A DNA stretch of 64,000 bases from assembly GCA_022036555.1 (NCBI GenBank), contig CM039137.1, positions 10,517,630-10,581,629 of the forward strand, read 5' to 3'. Shown piece after piece: positions 45,623-56,040 of this stretch. The notes beneath the pieces are model-generated. The model did not search any database. It was not told where the DNA came from and saw only the letters and a program-made list of their open reading frames with translations. The stretch comes from Microstegium vimineum. Its lineage: Eukaryota; Streptophyta; Magnoliopsida; Poales; Poaceae. Each line of letters begins with the position of its first letter. The first letter of the stretch is position 1. The position numbers were made by a program, and so were the translations under genes.

Positions 45623-47357
45623 CACCACCACGCCTTTTTGATGCATTCTGAGCAGTCAGTGTATCATTGAGTTTTTGAGTGACATAGTTTTGTAATGTGG
45701 ATAAGGAAAAAAGCAAAACAATTAAAATCAGTCCAAGGGAAATGATTCCAGGAAAGGCCCTGAGCAACAGGTACCAGAAACTTAACATTTTAGGACAAGA
45801 AAGAAGAAAAAGAGAACCGTGGCCGTGTGCTTGTTTTTCCGTCTAGCTCATTGCTCTGCCGCTGGGTTTTCCAATCGGTAAGGTTCAACATTAACGGTTA
45901 CGTTACTTTTCTCACTCATAACCTCGTCGGTGGCAGTCATGCTCCATGTGATCTCTCAGGGCTGATGTCGTGCGGTCTGTAGTTGAACACGCTACTGCTG
46001 ACGGCGCGCACGCAATGCTACAGTGCGGTAGATGTACGAGATAAAGTCACTCCTACAGGCTACAGCGTAGGTGGTAGGCGGTACAGGTAACAGACGAGGC
46101 AACGCGTGCCCCCCAACCCCACCCCAACAGTAATAAAGCTCAAGACATGACCCACCTCAAATTATCATTCACGGTCACGGCGACCTCGCAAGCTCGTTTG
46201 CGTTGGCAACCCAAACGGTCGGCAATCTGCGGCAACCCAGTTCGCCACCACCAACCGGCAACGTGACCACCGTCGCTGGCTCGACGCAGCTCATTACTCC
46301 CAAATTGGCCCGACGCACGTCCATGAATTCACCACAGTGCAGCGCACACACCACCGTAGATCTGGGCACTGGCACTGGCATTCTGGCAGACAGAGCAATT
46401 AGCAGAGGGACTTTCCCGTTGGCCTCGCTACCCAGCATGGCTGCAGTAACCACAATAAATTTACCAGTCATCGGTTGGTTGGCGGTAACCAACGATGCAG
46501 CGGAAAGCGGGAATAGTACACGCAACTAGTCTTTGTACTCTACTAGTAAAAGTAATAGTAAGCCTGATTGTTTTTTTCCTTTTCCCATAGAAATGGAATG
46601 GACTTTTCCCCGCCGCTTCTGCTGCTGAAGACCACGGCACGGCGGGCAGCGGCAGGTGTTTTGCGGACAGCGGCAGTAGCGCGGTAGCGACGCGCGCAGC
46701 GTGGGTCTCCGTGCGGCTCAGGGCGTCAGGTAGGCGTAGGCATCTCTCAGATCGCTGTCCCGTCCCGCGCGGCTCCAAGCAGAAGGGCGTCGTCTTGCAG
46801 GCTTGCCGCGCGGCCACGGCAGACACGGCCAGACGGCCAGAGGCGCAGACTCAGGCAGAGCAGGCAGGCAGACCGCAGATAGCCGCCGGGGCTGCTTGCG
46901 TGGCTCTTTTTAGAGTTCAACTCTCGTGGCTCTTCGCTCGTCTCACGGTACAAAATGGCAAAATGTGATCAAAACATCGGTCCGACCACCCGCCCACACG
47001 GGCACACGACGGCGAGGAGCCAGCGGCACCCAACGGTAACTTTGCGCTTGCCCGGTTACCCACCCCTCCCTCTCTCTTTCCCTGTCCGACTCGGACTGCG
47101 AGTCAGGTAGGACATGCACGACGTGAACTGCTTGATTTGAGGCGTGAAAAAAAAAGGAACAAGTATCCTCTGACCTGTGGGTCTTGGACCAGACCCGCCA
47201 GGTGACGCTGTACATTTCTAATTGGAGCAATTGTCCCATCGGTTGCCAGGAATCAGGGAAATGTACGTGGAATGCAATGCACTCACCCCTCTACTCTCTA
47301 GAATCCGTTTTCTTTTCTGGCCTGTCGTCGTGTCAGCCTCATTAGCAGTAAACACGT
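45623..47357. other. Intergenic, no gene recognised
   Basis: The first few hundred bases are probably the 3' UTR and flank of the HCNGP-like gene. GC-rich segments at 46140-46530 and 46600-46960 have overlapping frames on both strands and no recognisable protein. Confidence 0.45.
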
Positions 47358-47360
47358 TTA

Positions 47361-47589
47361 GGCTCCGTTTAGTTCCCAAAAATTTTTGTATAGTACCCGT
47401 CACATCAAATCTTGCGGCACATGCATGGAGTACTAAATGTAGATAAAAAAAACTAATTGCACAGTTGAATGAGAAATCGCGAGACGAAATTTTTAAACCT
47501 AATTAGTCCATAATTAGACACTAATTACTAAATAAAAACGAAATTGCTACAGTGCCTAAAACCCAAAAATTTTTGGATCTAAACACACC
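47361..47589. mobile_element. PIF/Harbinger-type MITE
   Basis: A 229-bp element starting GGCTCCGTTTAGTTCCCAAA and ending, as reverse complement, GGGTGTGTTTAGATCCAAAA. It is flanked by TTA on both sides (47358-47360, 47590-47592). The core words GCGGCACATGCATGGAG and TAATTGCACAGTT belong to a MITE family I know to be common in grasses. Confidence 0.85.
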
Positions 47590-47592
47590 CTT

Positions 47593-47941
47593 ACTCCATC
47601 CATACCATGCTAGAAGTCGTTCTAACTTTCTATATTCAGGTGTAGATCTAGCGGTAAGGCAGGCGGTGCTCAACCCCCTCTGTCGCTTTCGTGACAATGA
47701 AATCACTTCTAAATCAAGCAATACATCTTCTATGAACTTCTACATCCGTCATGGCTATATTTGTCCTAAATTTTTTGGTATTTTCACTTTGCCATGAACC
47801 TTTTTTTTCCAATACATCTCTATTTTTGTCATTCCTGTTTCCTATCACATTTTTCACTCATCTTATTGACATGCCCAAAGCTAAAACGATAATTAATATG
47901 GGACAGGGAGAGTATTTAGGGCACTCACAATGTAAGAAACT
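47593..47941. other. Spacer ending in a truncated MITE
   Basis: No gene. GGGCACTCACAATGTAAGAAAC at the right edge looks like the terminal sequence of a Tourist-like MITE into which the Tat element's LTR has been inserted. Confidence 0.4.
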
Positions 47942-49428
47942 TGTCGGTGTTATGACCCGAGGGTCAAGACCACCAACGAGTAAATTTGTATATCGCGTGC
48001 TCCCTCTCTCAGATGTGATGTAAGATGGACACAAGGTTTATCCTGGTTCGGACAAAGAAGGCCCTACGTCCAGCGGAGGAGGATGACTTGTATTATCTCG
48101 CACCCAAAATGTGCTCATACAGGGGGTACAAGCTGTGTTACACGGGGTTTGCCACCCGAGGGGTCAATCGAGTGGCGGTGTGTGTGCGTGGAGTGTCAGA
48201 GTCTGAACTGAGGTCCCAGAGGTTTCAGACTCTGACCGTCCCCGAAAAGAAGAAGCCCCCCTCTTCTACCTCGGCGTCCCCTTTTATAGACCAAGGGGAA
48301 GTCCGAGGGTACAGGGTCCTAACTGTAGAAGTATGGGCGGCGTGTCCGAGGCACAGTGTTAGCGGAGAGACGTTGAGCACTGTGGCGGCATGGCCTTCCC
48401 GTCCTTCTGGCGTCTCCGGTCGTGGCGGCAGTAGAAATCGCCGCAGCACGGCGTCCGCAGGCGGGCACGAATCCCACGGCTGAAGCGGGACGGGACGGAT
48501 GGGACGGCTTCCATACTGGAGTTGTTGGAGAGAGGGGTCGAGCCCCCCGGGTCGAGGGAGGGGTCGAGCCTTGCGTGGCTCTGTCGCGTTCCCGAAGTTG
48601 TCGTCGAGGGTCGCACTGTTCACTTTCCGAGGGGTACTGCTGGAGTCCGTACTCGCGTAGTGGCGACAGTGGCGGCACAGTTGACAGGAATCGGGGACTT
48701 GACGGGGAGTTGGCGGATTTGACAGCGGACGCGGGCGCCCATGTCGTTAGGTGGGTTCACTTTAACCCATGCCGGGAGCAGTTGGGTTAATCGAGCCCCT
48801 CGTCCGAGGGTCGTCCGTTCGACCCCTGGTCGAGGTAGAGGTCGGAGCGCCGACGGGGTCGGAGCAGAGACGGGGTCGGAGAGGTCGAGGTAGAGGTTGG
48901 GGGGTCGTTCGTTCAACCCCTCGTCCGTCCTTCGTTCGTCGATGTAGGAGCCGGGGGGTCGTTCGCTCGCCCCCTCGGTCCGTCATTTATCGTCGGGGTA
49001 GGAGCCAGGGGGTCGTTCGCTCGCCCCCTCGGTCCGTCATTTATCGTCGAGGTAGGAGCCGGGGGGTCGTTCGTTCGCCCCCTCGGTCCGTCATTCGGCG
49101 TCGAGGTGGAGCCGGGGGGTCGTTCGCTCGCCCCCTCGGTCCGTCATTTTTTCGTCGAGGTAGGAGCCGGGGGTCGTTCGTTCGCCCCCTCGGTCCGTCA
49201 TTCGACGTCGAGGTGGAGCCGGGGGGTCGTTCGCTCGCCCCCTCGGTCCGTCATTTTTCGTCGAAGTGGGCCTGCCCGCGACTTGTCGCCACAGCCGGTG
49301 TAGGGGGGCCTTCGAGTGATGGGCCGCGCCTTACCGAGTAGTGGGCTGGTCCCTGCCTTAAAATGGTTGCTATGTTTAGCGTTAATTTATCAAAGGGTTT
49401 AGGGTACCCCTTACCTTCGTACCCGACA
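47942..49428 (-). repeat. 3' LTR of the Tat element
   Basis: 1487 bp bounded by TGTCGGTG and CCCGACA on the plus strand, so TGTCGGG ... CACCGACA on the minus strand. The plus strand has the GGTTTATCCTGGTTCGGACA and GCCCTACGTCCAGC words common in this LTR family. Its last 267 bp (49162-49428) recur at 52601-52868 through the tandem duplication. Confidence 0.8.
48939..49265. repeat. 54-bp tandem repeat in the LTR
   Basis: About six units with GTCGAGGTAGGAGCC, then a G-run, TCGTTCG(C/T)TCG and CCCCCTCGGTCCGTCATT. The duplication breakpoint at 49161 lies inside this array. A related word string occurs at about 31480-31660. Confidence 0.85.
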
Positions 49429-49445
49429 GTAGCCCCCGAGGCCCC
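49429..49445 (-). other. Polypurine tract of the Tat element
   Basis: On the minus strand GGGGCCTCGGGGGCTAC directly precedes the LTR start TGTCGGG. A second copy lies at 52869-52885. Confidence 0.7.
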
Positions 49446-49645
49446 AGAGGAGTGATTTAGAACTCCTCTGGGGGCTATGATACGCGTTTTCTCGGAGAGA
49501 GTAAGGATTGCCCGGAGGTTTTGTCCTTGGCCTGCAGGGTTAGTGAGAAGTCCGATTCTCCGCGGGGTGCGCGCGAGCGCACCCCGCGGGGGTAGCCCCC
49601 GAGGCCCCATAGGAGTGATTAAGAACTCCTCTGGGGGCTATAATA
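49430..49645. repeat. Pair of stem-loop repeats next to the polypurine tract
   Basis: Two related ~53-bp words (49430-49482 and 49592-49645), each with CCAGAGGAGT or CATAGGAGT, an 8-base loop and ACTCCTCTGG, so each folds as a hairpin of about 10-12 bp. Both begin AGCCCCCGAGGCCCC and end GGGGGCTA. Also present at 52870-53085. Confidence 0.8.
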
Positions 49646-49734
49646 TGTTGTATCAGGGGTTTTTTTAAGGATACCTGGAGGCATGGCACCCTGTCGACGG
49701 GTCGATTCCATTCCATTCCCTGAAAAGAGAAGTG

Positions 49735-50880
49735 TTCGAGGGCGGCTGTCGAACCCTACCGAGGGCCAGCCTTCGCTCCCTCGAGCACCACTGGAGTCAG
49801 AGCGCCCCGCCCGAGAGGTCGACTCTGTCTGCCAGGTTACGAGTTTTTCGACCCTCTTTCGTCGAGGGGTGCCGTACGTAGTCGGGCCCTCGAGCCCTCG
49901 AATGGCTAGGCCTTCACTACCTCATAGCGTCCTTCCCACGGATCCTTTCATTCAGATTGTGGGGTGAAGAGCATCGTGCTATCCTCGTTAGGACGAGCCC
50001 GAAGTCCTCGGTGAGCTGTTCTCGGGCATGAGTCCATTAGAAATGGTGCCCTGTACGGGTAAAAATCCGAGTGAGAACTCGTGCCCCGTTCGATAGGGGT
50101 CGACTAGTGGCCCGGAGGCGTTCTCATTGTTAAGCAAGCCATACGGCTTACTAAGCACGACCATGTGGATCACCAAGGTGCCAATCCCATTTGATAGGAG
50201 TTGGTGGCTCGATGCCTCCCAGCGTAGGGATCCTTAGATGTTCCTAGGTATGCCTCGGATATGTCCCAGGGAGCCTCGAGAGTTCGTTCTCGAGCTACCG
50301 GGACATCCCTGACTCGCGTACTCGAGGGCGGCTGTCGAACTCCGTTCGTGGAGCCAGCCTTCGCTCCCTCAAGATTTGGGGGTGGACCGGAGTCCGTTAA
50401 CCATGGGTCCTTCCTGACCTCAGGTACTCGAGGGCGGCTGTCGAACCCTATGTAAGGGACAGCCTTCGCTCCCTCAAGATTTGACGGATGGTTCGTCACC
50501 CGACGCTATCCTCATGAGGAGGAGTCCTGCCTTGTGGACCGCCGAGGGGAAAAGCAGGTGGTTGTTGTATTGAACTTGGGGACATACCTGTGCCGGAGCT
50601 CTCGAGGGGGGCTGTCGAACCCCCGGATGAGCCAGCCTTTACCCCTTCGAGGTCGTGGAATGAACTGCAGTTGACAACCCGAGGCCCCGTCAGGCCTCGG
50701 GTACTCGAGGGGGGCTATCGAGCCCGTTCGTAGGCCGGCCTTTGTCCCCTCGAGATTTTGGGGGTGGACCGAGGTCCTAACCTGAGGTCATTTCTGGCCT
50801 CGGGTACTCGAGGGTAGCTGTCGAACCCTCTTTCGAGGGTCAGCTCTCGCTGCCTCAAGATTCCTTACCCTCGAAGATGA
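49735..50880. repeat. Array of CTCGAGG...CCTCGAG palindromic modules
   Basis: About six modules of 50-60 bp, spaced about 100 bp apart in the right half. Each opens CTCGAGGGCGGCTGTCGAAC (or GGGG variant) and closes CCAGCCTTCGCTCCCTCGAG or CCTCAAGATTT. The two arms are inverted copies, so each module is a potential hairpin. The array repeats at 53175-54320. Confidence 0.85.
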
Positions 50881-51074
50881 CGTTTCCGGCCGCGCGCCTT
50901 TTTAGGCGATGTCCGTTCGGCGCAACAGTGGCGGTTGCAGGGCGGAGTGCGGCGCGGAGCCCGATGATGGGACGGAACGCCTTATCCTGGAGGAATACGA
51001 GGAAGGGGGTACAGGCGAATTAAATGCGGAAATTCTCTTGCCTGTCTGCCGGATCCGTCCGTTGGCCTCCCGCG

Positions 51075-51080
51075 TATAAG
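51075..51080 (+). promoter_or_regulatory. TATA-like box of the antisense ORF
   Basis: TATAAG in the context GCGTATAAGTAG lies 200 bp before the ATG at 51276, followed by a CT-rich leader. It is positioned to drive plus-strand transcription, against gag-pol. The second copy is at 54515-54520. Confidence 0.5.
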
Positions 51081-51275
51081 TAGTGAAGGTGAGGAGTCGG
51101 GTGTTCTTTCCGCACACTTGCCTTCCTCGCCTCCTTGCCTTCGTCTTCCTTGCCTCCTTCTCCCCGCTACTACCTTAGGCATCCCGCGAGCTGGAACTCT
51201 GCGCGAGCGAGAGAGAGAAAGAGAAGGATAGGGAACGTACCGTCCGCCCCCAAGTCCGAGCAAACCACCGTCCCC

Positions 51276-52602
51276 ATGGCCAAGTTCGACCTCGTCGGCC
51301 CCGATGACTGGCCCACCTCCTTGGTGACCGCCTCGCACCTGACGGGGTTGGTGGAGAGTGGTCTTCTCCGGCCCGCTACCACGGCGGAGAGGCCGGAGTG
51401 GCTGCTTCCGCCGCCGAACCACGCTGAGCCTAACCCGCTGGAGGGGTATGTGGTGTCATTCGAGATTTTCCACCGGGCGGGACTGGGTGCCCCACCTAGC
51501 CGCTTTCTGCGCGTGCTTCTCCACTATTACGGCGTGGAGCTCCAGCACCTCACCCCCAACGGCGTCTGCCAAGCGGCGGTCTTTGCCGCGATGTGCGAAG
51601 GCTACCTTGGGGTCGAGCCCCACTGGGAGCTGTGGCTCCATATCTTCAAGGCCAGCATCTTCCACGCCTCGGTCGACAGGGGTACCCGCTGGATGGTCAG
51701 GGCCGGGTGCTGCAGCATCTCCGTCAAGCGGCCAAAGTGTTGGATCCCGGCGAAGTTGTCCTCGAGCCACTCCGGATGGCACTCCGGGTGGTTCTACCTG
51801 AGGAACGACGACGATCTGCTCCCGGCGTACACCGGGAGGACACTCGATGCCCAGCCCGACCGCTGGGGATATGGCGTCCCGACGAACAAGCAGGATCGCC
51901 TCGACGGCTTGCTGGACGCGCTCAGGCGTCTGAAGGAGGGGGGGCTCACGGCGGAGATCGCCGCGTCGGTGTTCCACCGGCGGCGGGTCGTGCCACTGAT
52001 GGCTCGACCCCTCCGCATCGACGAGATGGGTCTGGGGGTCGATCTCTCGGGCTGTCGCTTCGCCGAAGAAGAACTGGCCCCGGATAGGGTGGTCCGCCGC
52101 GTCCGCCGCTTCTTCGCGGGGTCGTTCGACGCCAAGAACATCGCGAAGATCCCCATGAAGCCGGACGAGGGCTTCTTTGAGCTGGTAAGGTCCTTTCCTC
52201 TGGTTAGAGTCCTCGCGCTCGCCCCTTCCGTCCTCTCTGTCCGTGTTCTAACTGCCTCACGTTCCGCAGGGGAATGTGTCCTACCGACCCTCGCCCCCGC
52301 CGGTGAAGGAGGACCGGGCCGCGAAGCAGGCGAGGCGCCTCCATGCGGAGAAGCAGAAGGCCGACAAGGACAAAGCCAAGGTGGCCACGTCCAAGAGGGC
52401 CCGGGAGAGAGAGTTGCGAGAGCAGCGCCGGGCTCGTCAGAGGCGGGAAGGCCTTGACGGGGAGTTGTCGCCCTCGGAAGAGGAGGACGAGGAGGGTGAG
52501 GACGAGGAGGAGGTGAACTGGTGCGATGTAGAGGGGGAGGAGACGGCGCCTGAACAGGCGGCCGTTGTAACCGGTGGAGGGGAGGGGTCGACCTCGAGGT
52601 AG
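51276..52602 (+). pseudogene. Tat antisense ORF (aORF), copy 1, truncated by the duplication junction
   Basis: Exon 1 is 51276-52184 and exon 2 starts at 52270; the GT...AG intron keeps the frame. The exon 1 product (MAKFDLVGPDDW ...) has the 'putative gypsy type transposon' domain (Transposase_28 family): PPSRFLRVLLHYYGVELQHL, AAVFAAMCEGYLGVEPHWEL. Exon 2 is Lys/Arg/Glu-rich. At the junction the frame meets a TAG (52600-52602), so this copy would give only the N-terminal ~414 residues. Confidence 0.85.
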
Positions 52603-55600
52603 GAGCCGGGGGGTCGTTCGTTCGCCCCCTCGGTCCGTCATTCGACGTCGAGGTGGAGCCGGGGGGTCGTTCGCTCGCCCCCTCGGTCCGTCATTTTTCG
52701 TCGAAGTGGGCCTGCCCGCGACTTGTCGCCACAGCCGGTGTAGGGGGGCCTTCGAGTGATGGGCCGCGCCTTACCGAGTAGTGGGCTGGTCCCTGCCTTA
52801 AAATGGTTGCTATGTTTAGCGTTAATTTATCAAAGGGTTTAGGGTACCCCTTACCTTCGTACCCGACAGTAGCCCCCGAGGCCCCAGAGGAGTGATTTAG
52901 AACTCCTCTGGGGGCTATGATACGCGTTTTCTCGGAGAGAGTAAGGATTGCCCGGAGGTTTTGTCCTTGGCCTGCAGGGTTAGTGAGAAGTCCGATTCTC
53001 CGCGGGGTGCGCGCGAGCGCACCCCGCGGGGGTAGCCCCCGAGGCCCCATAGGAGTGATTAAGAACTCCTCTGGGGGCTATAATATGTTGTATCAGGGGT
53101 TTTTTTAAGGATACCTGGAGGCATGGCACCCTGTCGACGGGTCGATTCCATTCCATTCCCTGAAAAGAGAAGTGTTCGAGGGCGGCTGTCGAACCCTACC
53201 GAGGGCCAGCCTTCGCTCCCTCGAGCACCACTGGAGTCAGAGCGCCCCGCCCGAGAGGTCGACTCTGTCTGCCAGGTTACGAGTTTTTCGACCCTCTTTC
53301 GTCGAGGGGTGCCGTACGTAGTCGGGCCCTCGAGCCCTCGAATGGCTAGGCCTTCACTACCTCATAGCGTCCTTCCCACGGATCCTTTCATTCAGATTGT
53401 GGGGTGAAGAGCATCGTGCTATCCTCGTTAGGACGAGCCCGAAGTCCTCGGTGAGCTGTTCTCGGGCATGAGTCCATTAGAAATGGTGCCCTGTACGGGT
53501 AAAAATCCGAGTGAGAACTCGTGCCCCGTTCGATAGGGGTCGACTAGTGGCCCGGAGGCGTTCTCATTGTTAAGCAAGCCATACGGCTTACTAAGCACGA
53601 CCATGTGGATCACCAAGGTGCCAATCCCATTTGATAGGAGTTGGTGGCTCGATGCCTCCCAGCGTAGGGATCCTTAGATGTTCCTAGGTATGCCTCGGAT
53701 ATGTCCCAGGGAGCCTCGAGAGTTCGTTCTCGAGCTACCGGGACATCCCTGACTCGCGTACTCGAGGGCGGCTGTCGAACTCCGTTCGTGGAGCCAGCCT
53801 TCGCTCCCTCAAGATTTGGGGGTGGACCGGAGTCCGTTAACCATGGGTCCTTCCTGACCTCAGGTACTCGAGGGCGGCTGTCGAACCCTATGTAAGGGAC
53901 AGCCTTCGCTCCCTCAAGATTTGACGGATGGTTCGTCACCCGACGCTATCCTCATGAGGAGGAGTCCTGCCTTGTGGACCGCCGAGGGGAAAAGCAGGTG
54001 GTTGTTGTATTGAACTTGGGGACATACCTGTGCCGGAGCTCTCGAGGGGGGCTGTCGAACCCCCGGATGAGCCAGCCTTTACCCCTTCGAGGTCGTGGAA
54101 TGAACTGCAGTTGACAACCCGAGGCCCCGTCAGGCCTCGGGTACTCGAGGGGGGCTATCGAGCCCGTTCGTAGGCCGGCCTTTGTCCCCTCGAGATTTTG
54201 GGGGTGGACCGAGGTCCTAACCTGAGGTCATTTCTGGCCTCGGGTACTCGAGGGTAGCTGTCGAACCCTCTTTCGAGGGTCAGCTCTCGCTGCCTCAAGA
54301 TTCCTTACCCTCGAAGATGACGTTTCCGGCCGCGCGCCTTTTTAGGCGATGTCCGTTCGGCGCAACAGTGGCGGTTGCAGGGCGGAGTGCGGCGCGGAGC
54401 CCGATGATGGGACGGAACGCCTTATCCTGGAGGAATACGAGGAAGGGGGTACAGGCGAATTAAATGCGGAAATTCTCTTGCCTGTCTGCCGGATCCGTCC
54501 GTTGGCCTCCCGCGTATAAGTAGTGAAGGTGAGGAGTCGGGTGTTCTTTCCGCACACTTGCCTTCCTCGCCTCCTTGCCTTCGTCTTCCTTGCCTCCTTC
54601 TCCCCGCTACTACCTTAGGCATCCCGCGAGCTGGAACTCTGCGCGAGCGAGAGAGAGAAAGAGAAGGATAGGGAACGTACCGTCCGCCCCCAAGTCCGAG
54701 CAAACCACCGTCCCCATGGCCAAGTTCGACCTCGTCGGCCCCGATGACTGGCCCACCTCCTTGGTGACCGCCTCGCACCTGACGGGGTTGGTGGAGAGTG
54801 GTCTTCTCCGGCCCGCTACCACGGCGGAGAGGCCGGAGTGGCTGCTTCCGCCGCCGAACCACGCTGAGCCTAACCCGCTGGAGGGGTATGTGGTGTCATT
54901 CGAGATTTTCCACCGGGCGGGACTGGGTGCCCCACCTAGCCGCTTTCTGCGCGTGCTTCTCCACTATTACGGCGTGGAGCTCCAGCACCTCACCCCCAAC
55001 GGCGTCTGCCAAGCGGCGGTCTTTGCCGCGATGTGCGAAGGCTACCTTGGGGTCGAGCCCCACTGGGAGCTGTGGCTCCATATCTTCAAGGCCAGCATCT
55101 TCCACGCCTCGGTCGACAGGGGTACCCGCTGGATGGTCAGGGCCGGGTGCTGCAGCATCTCCGTCAAGCGGCCAAAGTGTTGGATCCCGGCGAAGTTGTC
55201 CTCGAGCCACTCCGGATGGCACTCCGGGTGGTTCTACCTGAGGAACGACGACGATCTGCTCCCGGCGTACACCGGGAGGACACTCGATGCCCAGCCCGAC
55301 CGCTGGGGATATGGCGTCCCGACGAACAAGCAGGATCGCCTCGACGGCTTGCTGGACGCGCTCAGGCGTCTGAAGGAGGGGGGGCTCACGGCGGAGATCG
55401 CCGCGTCGGTGTTCCACCGGCGGCGGGTCGTGCCACTGATGGCTCGACCCCTCCGCATCGACGAGATGGGTCTGGGGGTCGATCTCTCGGGCTGTCGCTT
55501 CGCCGAAGAAGAACTGGCCCCGGATAGGGTGGTCCGCCGCGTCCGCCGCTTCTTCGCGGGGTCGTTCGACGCCAAGAACATCGCGAAGATCCCCATGAAG

Positions 55601-56040
55601 CCGGACGAGGGCTTCTTTGAGCTGGTAAGGTCCTTTCCTCTGGTTAGAGTCCTCGCGCTCGCCCCTTCCGTCCTCTCTGTCCGTGTTCTAACTGCCTCAC
55701 GTTCCGCAGGGGAATGTGTCCTACCGACCCTCGCCCCCGCCGGTGAAGGAGGACCGGGCCGCGAAGCAGGCGAGGCGCCTCCATGCGGAGAAGCAGAAGG
55801 CCGACAAGGACAAAGCCAAGGTGGCCACGTCCAAGAGGGCCCGGGAGAGAGAGTTGCGAGAGCAGCGCCGGGCTCGTCAGAGGCGGGAAGGCCTTGACGG
55901 GGAGTTGTCGCCCTCGGAAGAGGAGGACGAGGAGGGTGAGGACGAGGAGGAGGTGAACTGGTGCGATGTAGAGGGGGAGGAGACGGCGCCTGAACAGGCG
56001 GCCGTTGTAACCGGTGGAGGGGAGGGGTCGACCTCGAGGT
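52601..56040. repeat. 3.44-kb tandem duplication, copy 2
   Basis: 3440 bp, same content as 49162-52600. At its right end the sequence continues into the rest of aORF exon 2, so this copy is in the original context on the aORF side, while copy 1 keeps the original LTR side. Confidence 0.95.

Larger units (their letters stand above)
49162..52600. repeat. 3.44-kb tandem duplication, copy 1
   Basis: 3439 bp spanning the inner LTR end, polypurine tract, palindromic modules, aORF promoter and aORF exons 1 and part of 2. Every frame in it recurs with identical translation 3440 bp to the right. The one difference I find is a G-run of five against six near the start. TCGAGGT is shared by the left edge, the junction and the right edge (49155-49161, 52594-52600, 56034-56040). 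Confidence 0.95.

Noticed and set aside
46175..46529. Overlapping 108- and 116-codon frames on both strands
   Set aside because: No family match, no promoter or splice context; both strands open equally.
51456..51977. 173-codon minus-strand frame, and its copy at 54896-55417
   Set aside because: Antisense shadow of aORF exon 1.
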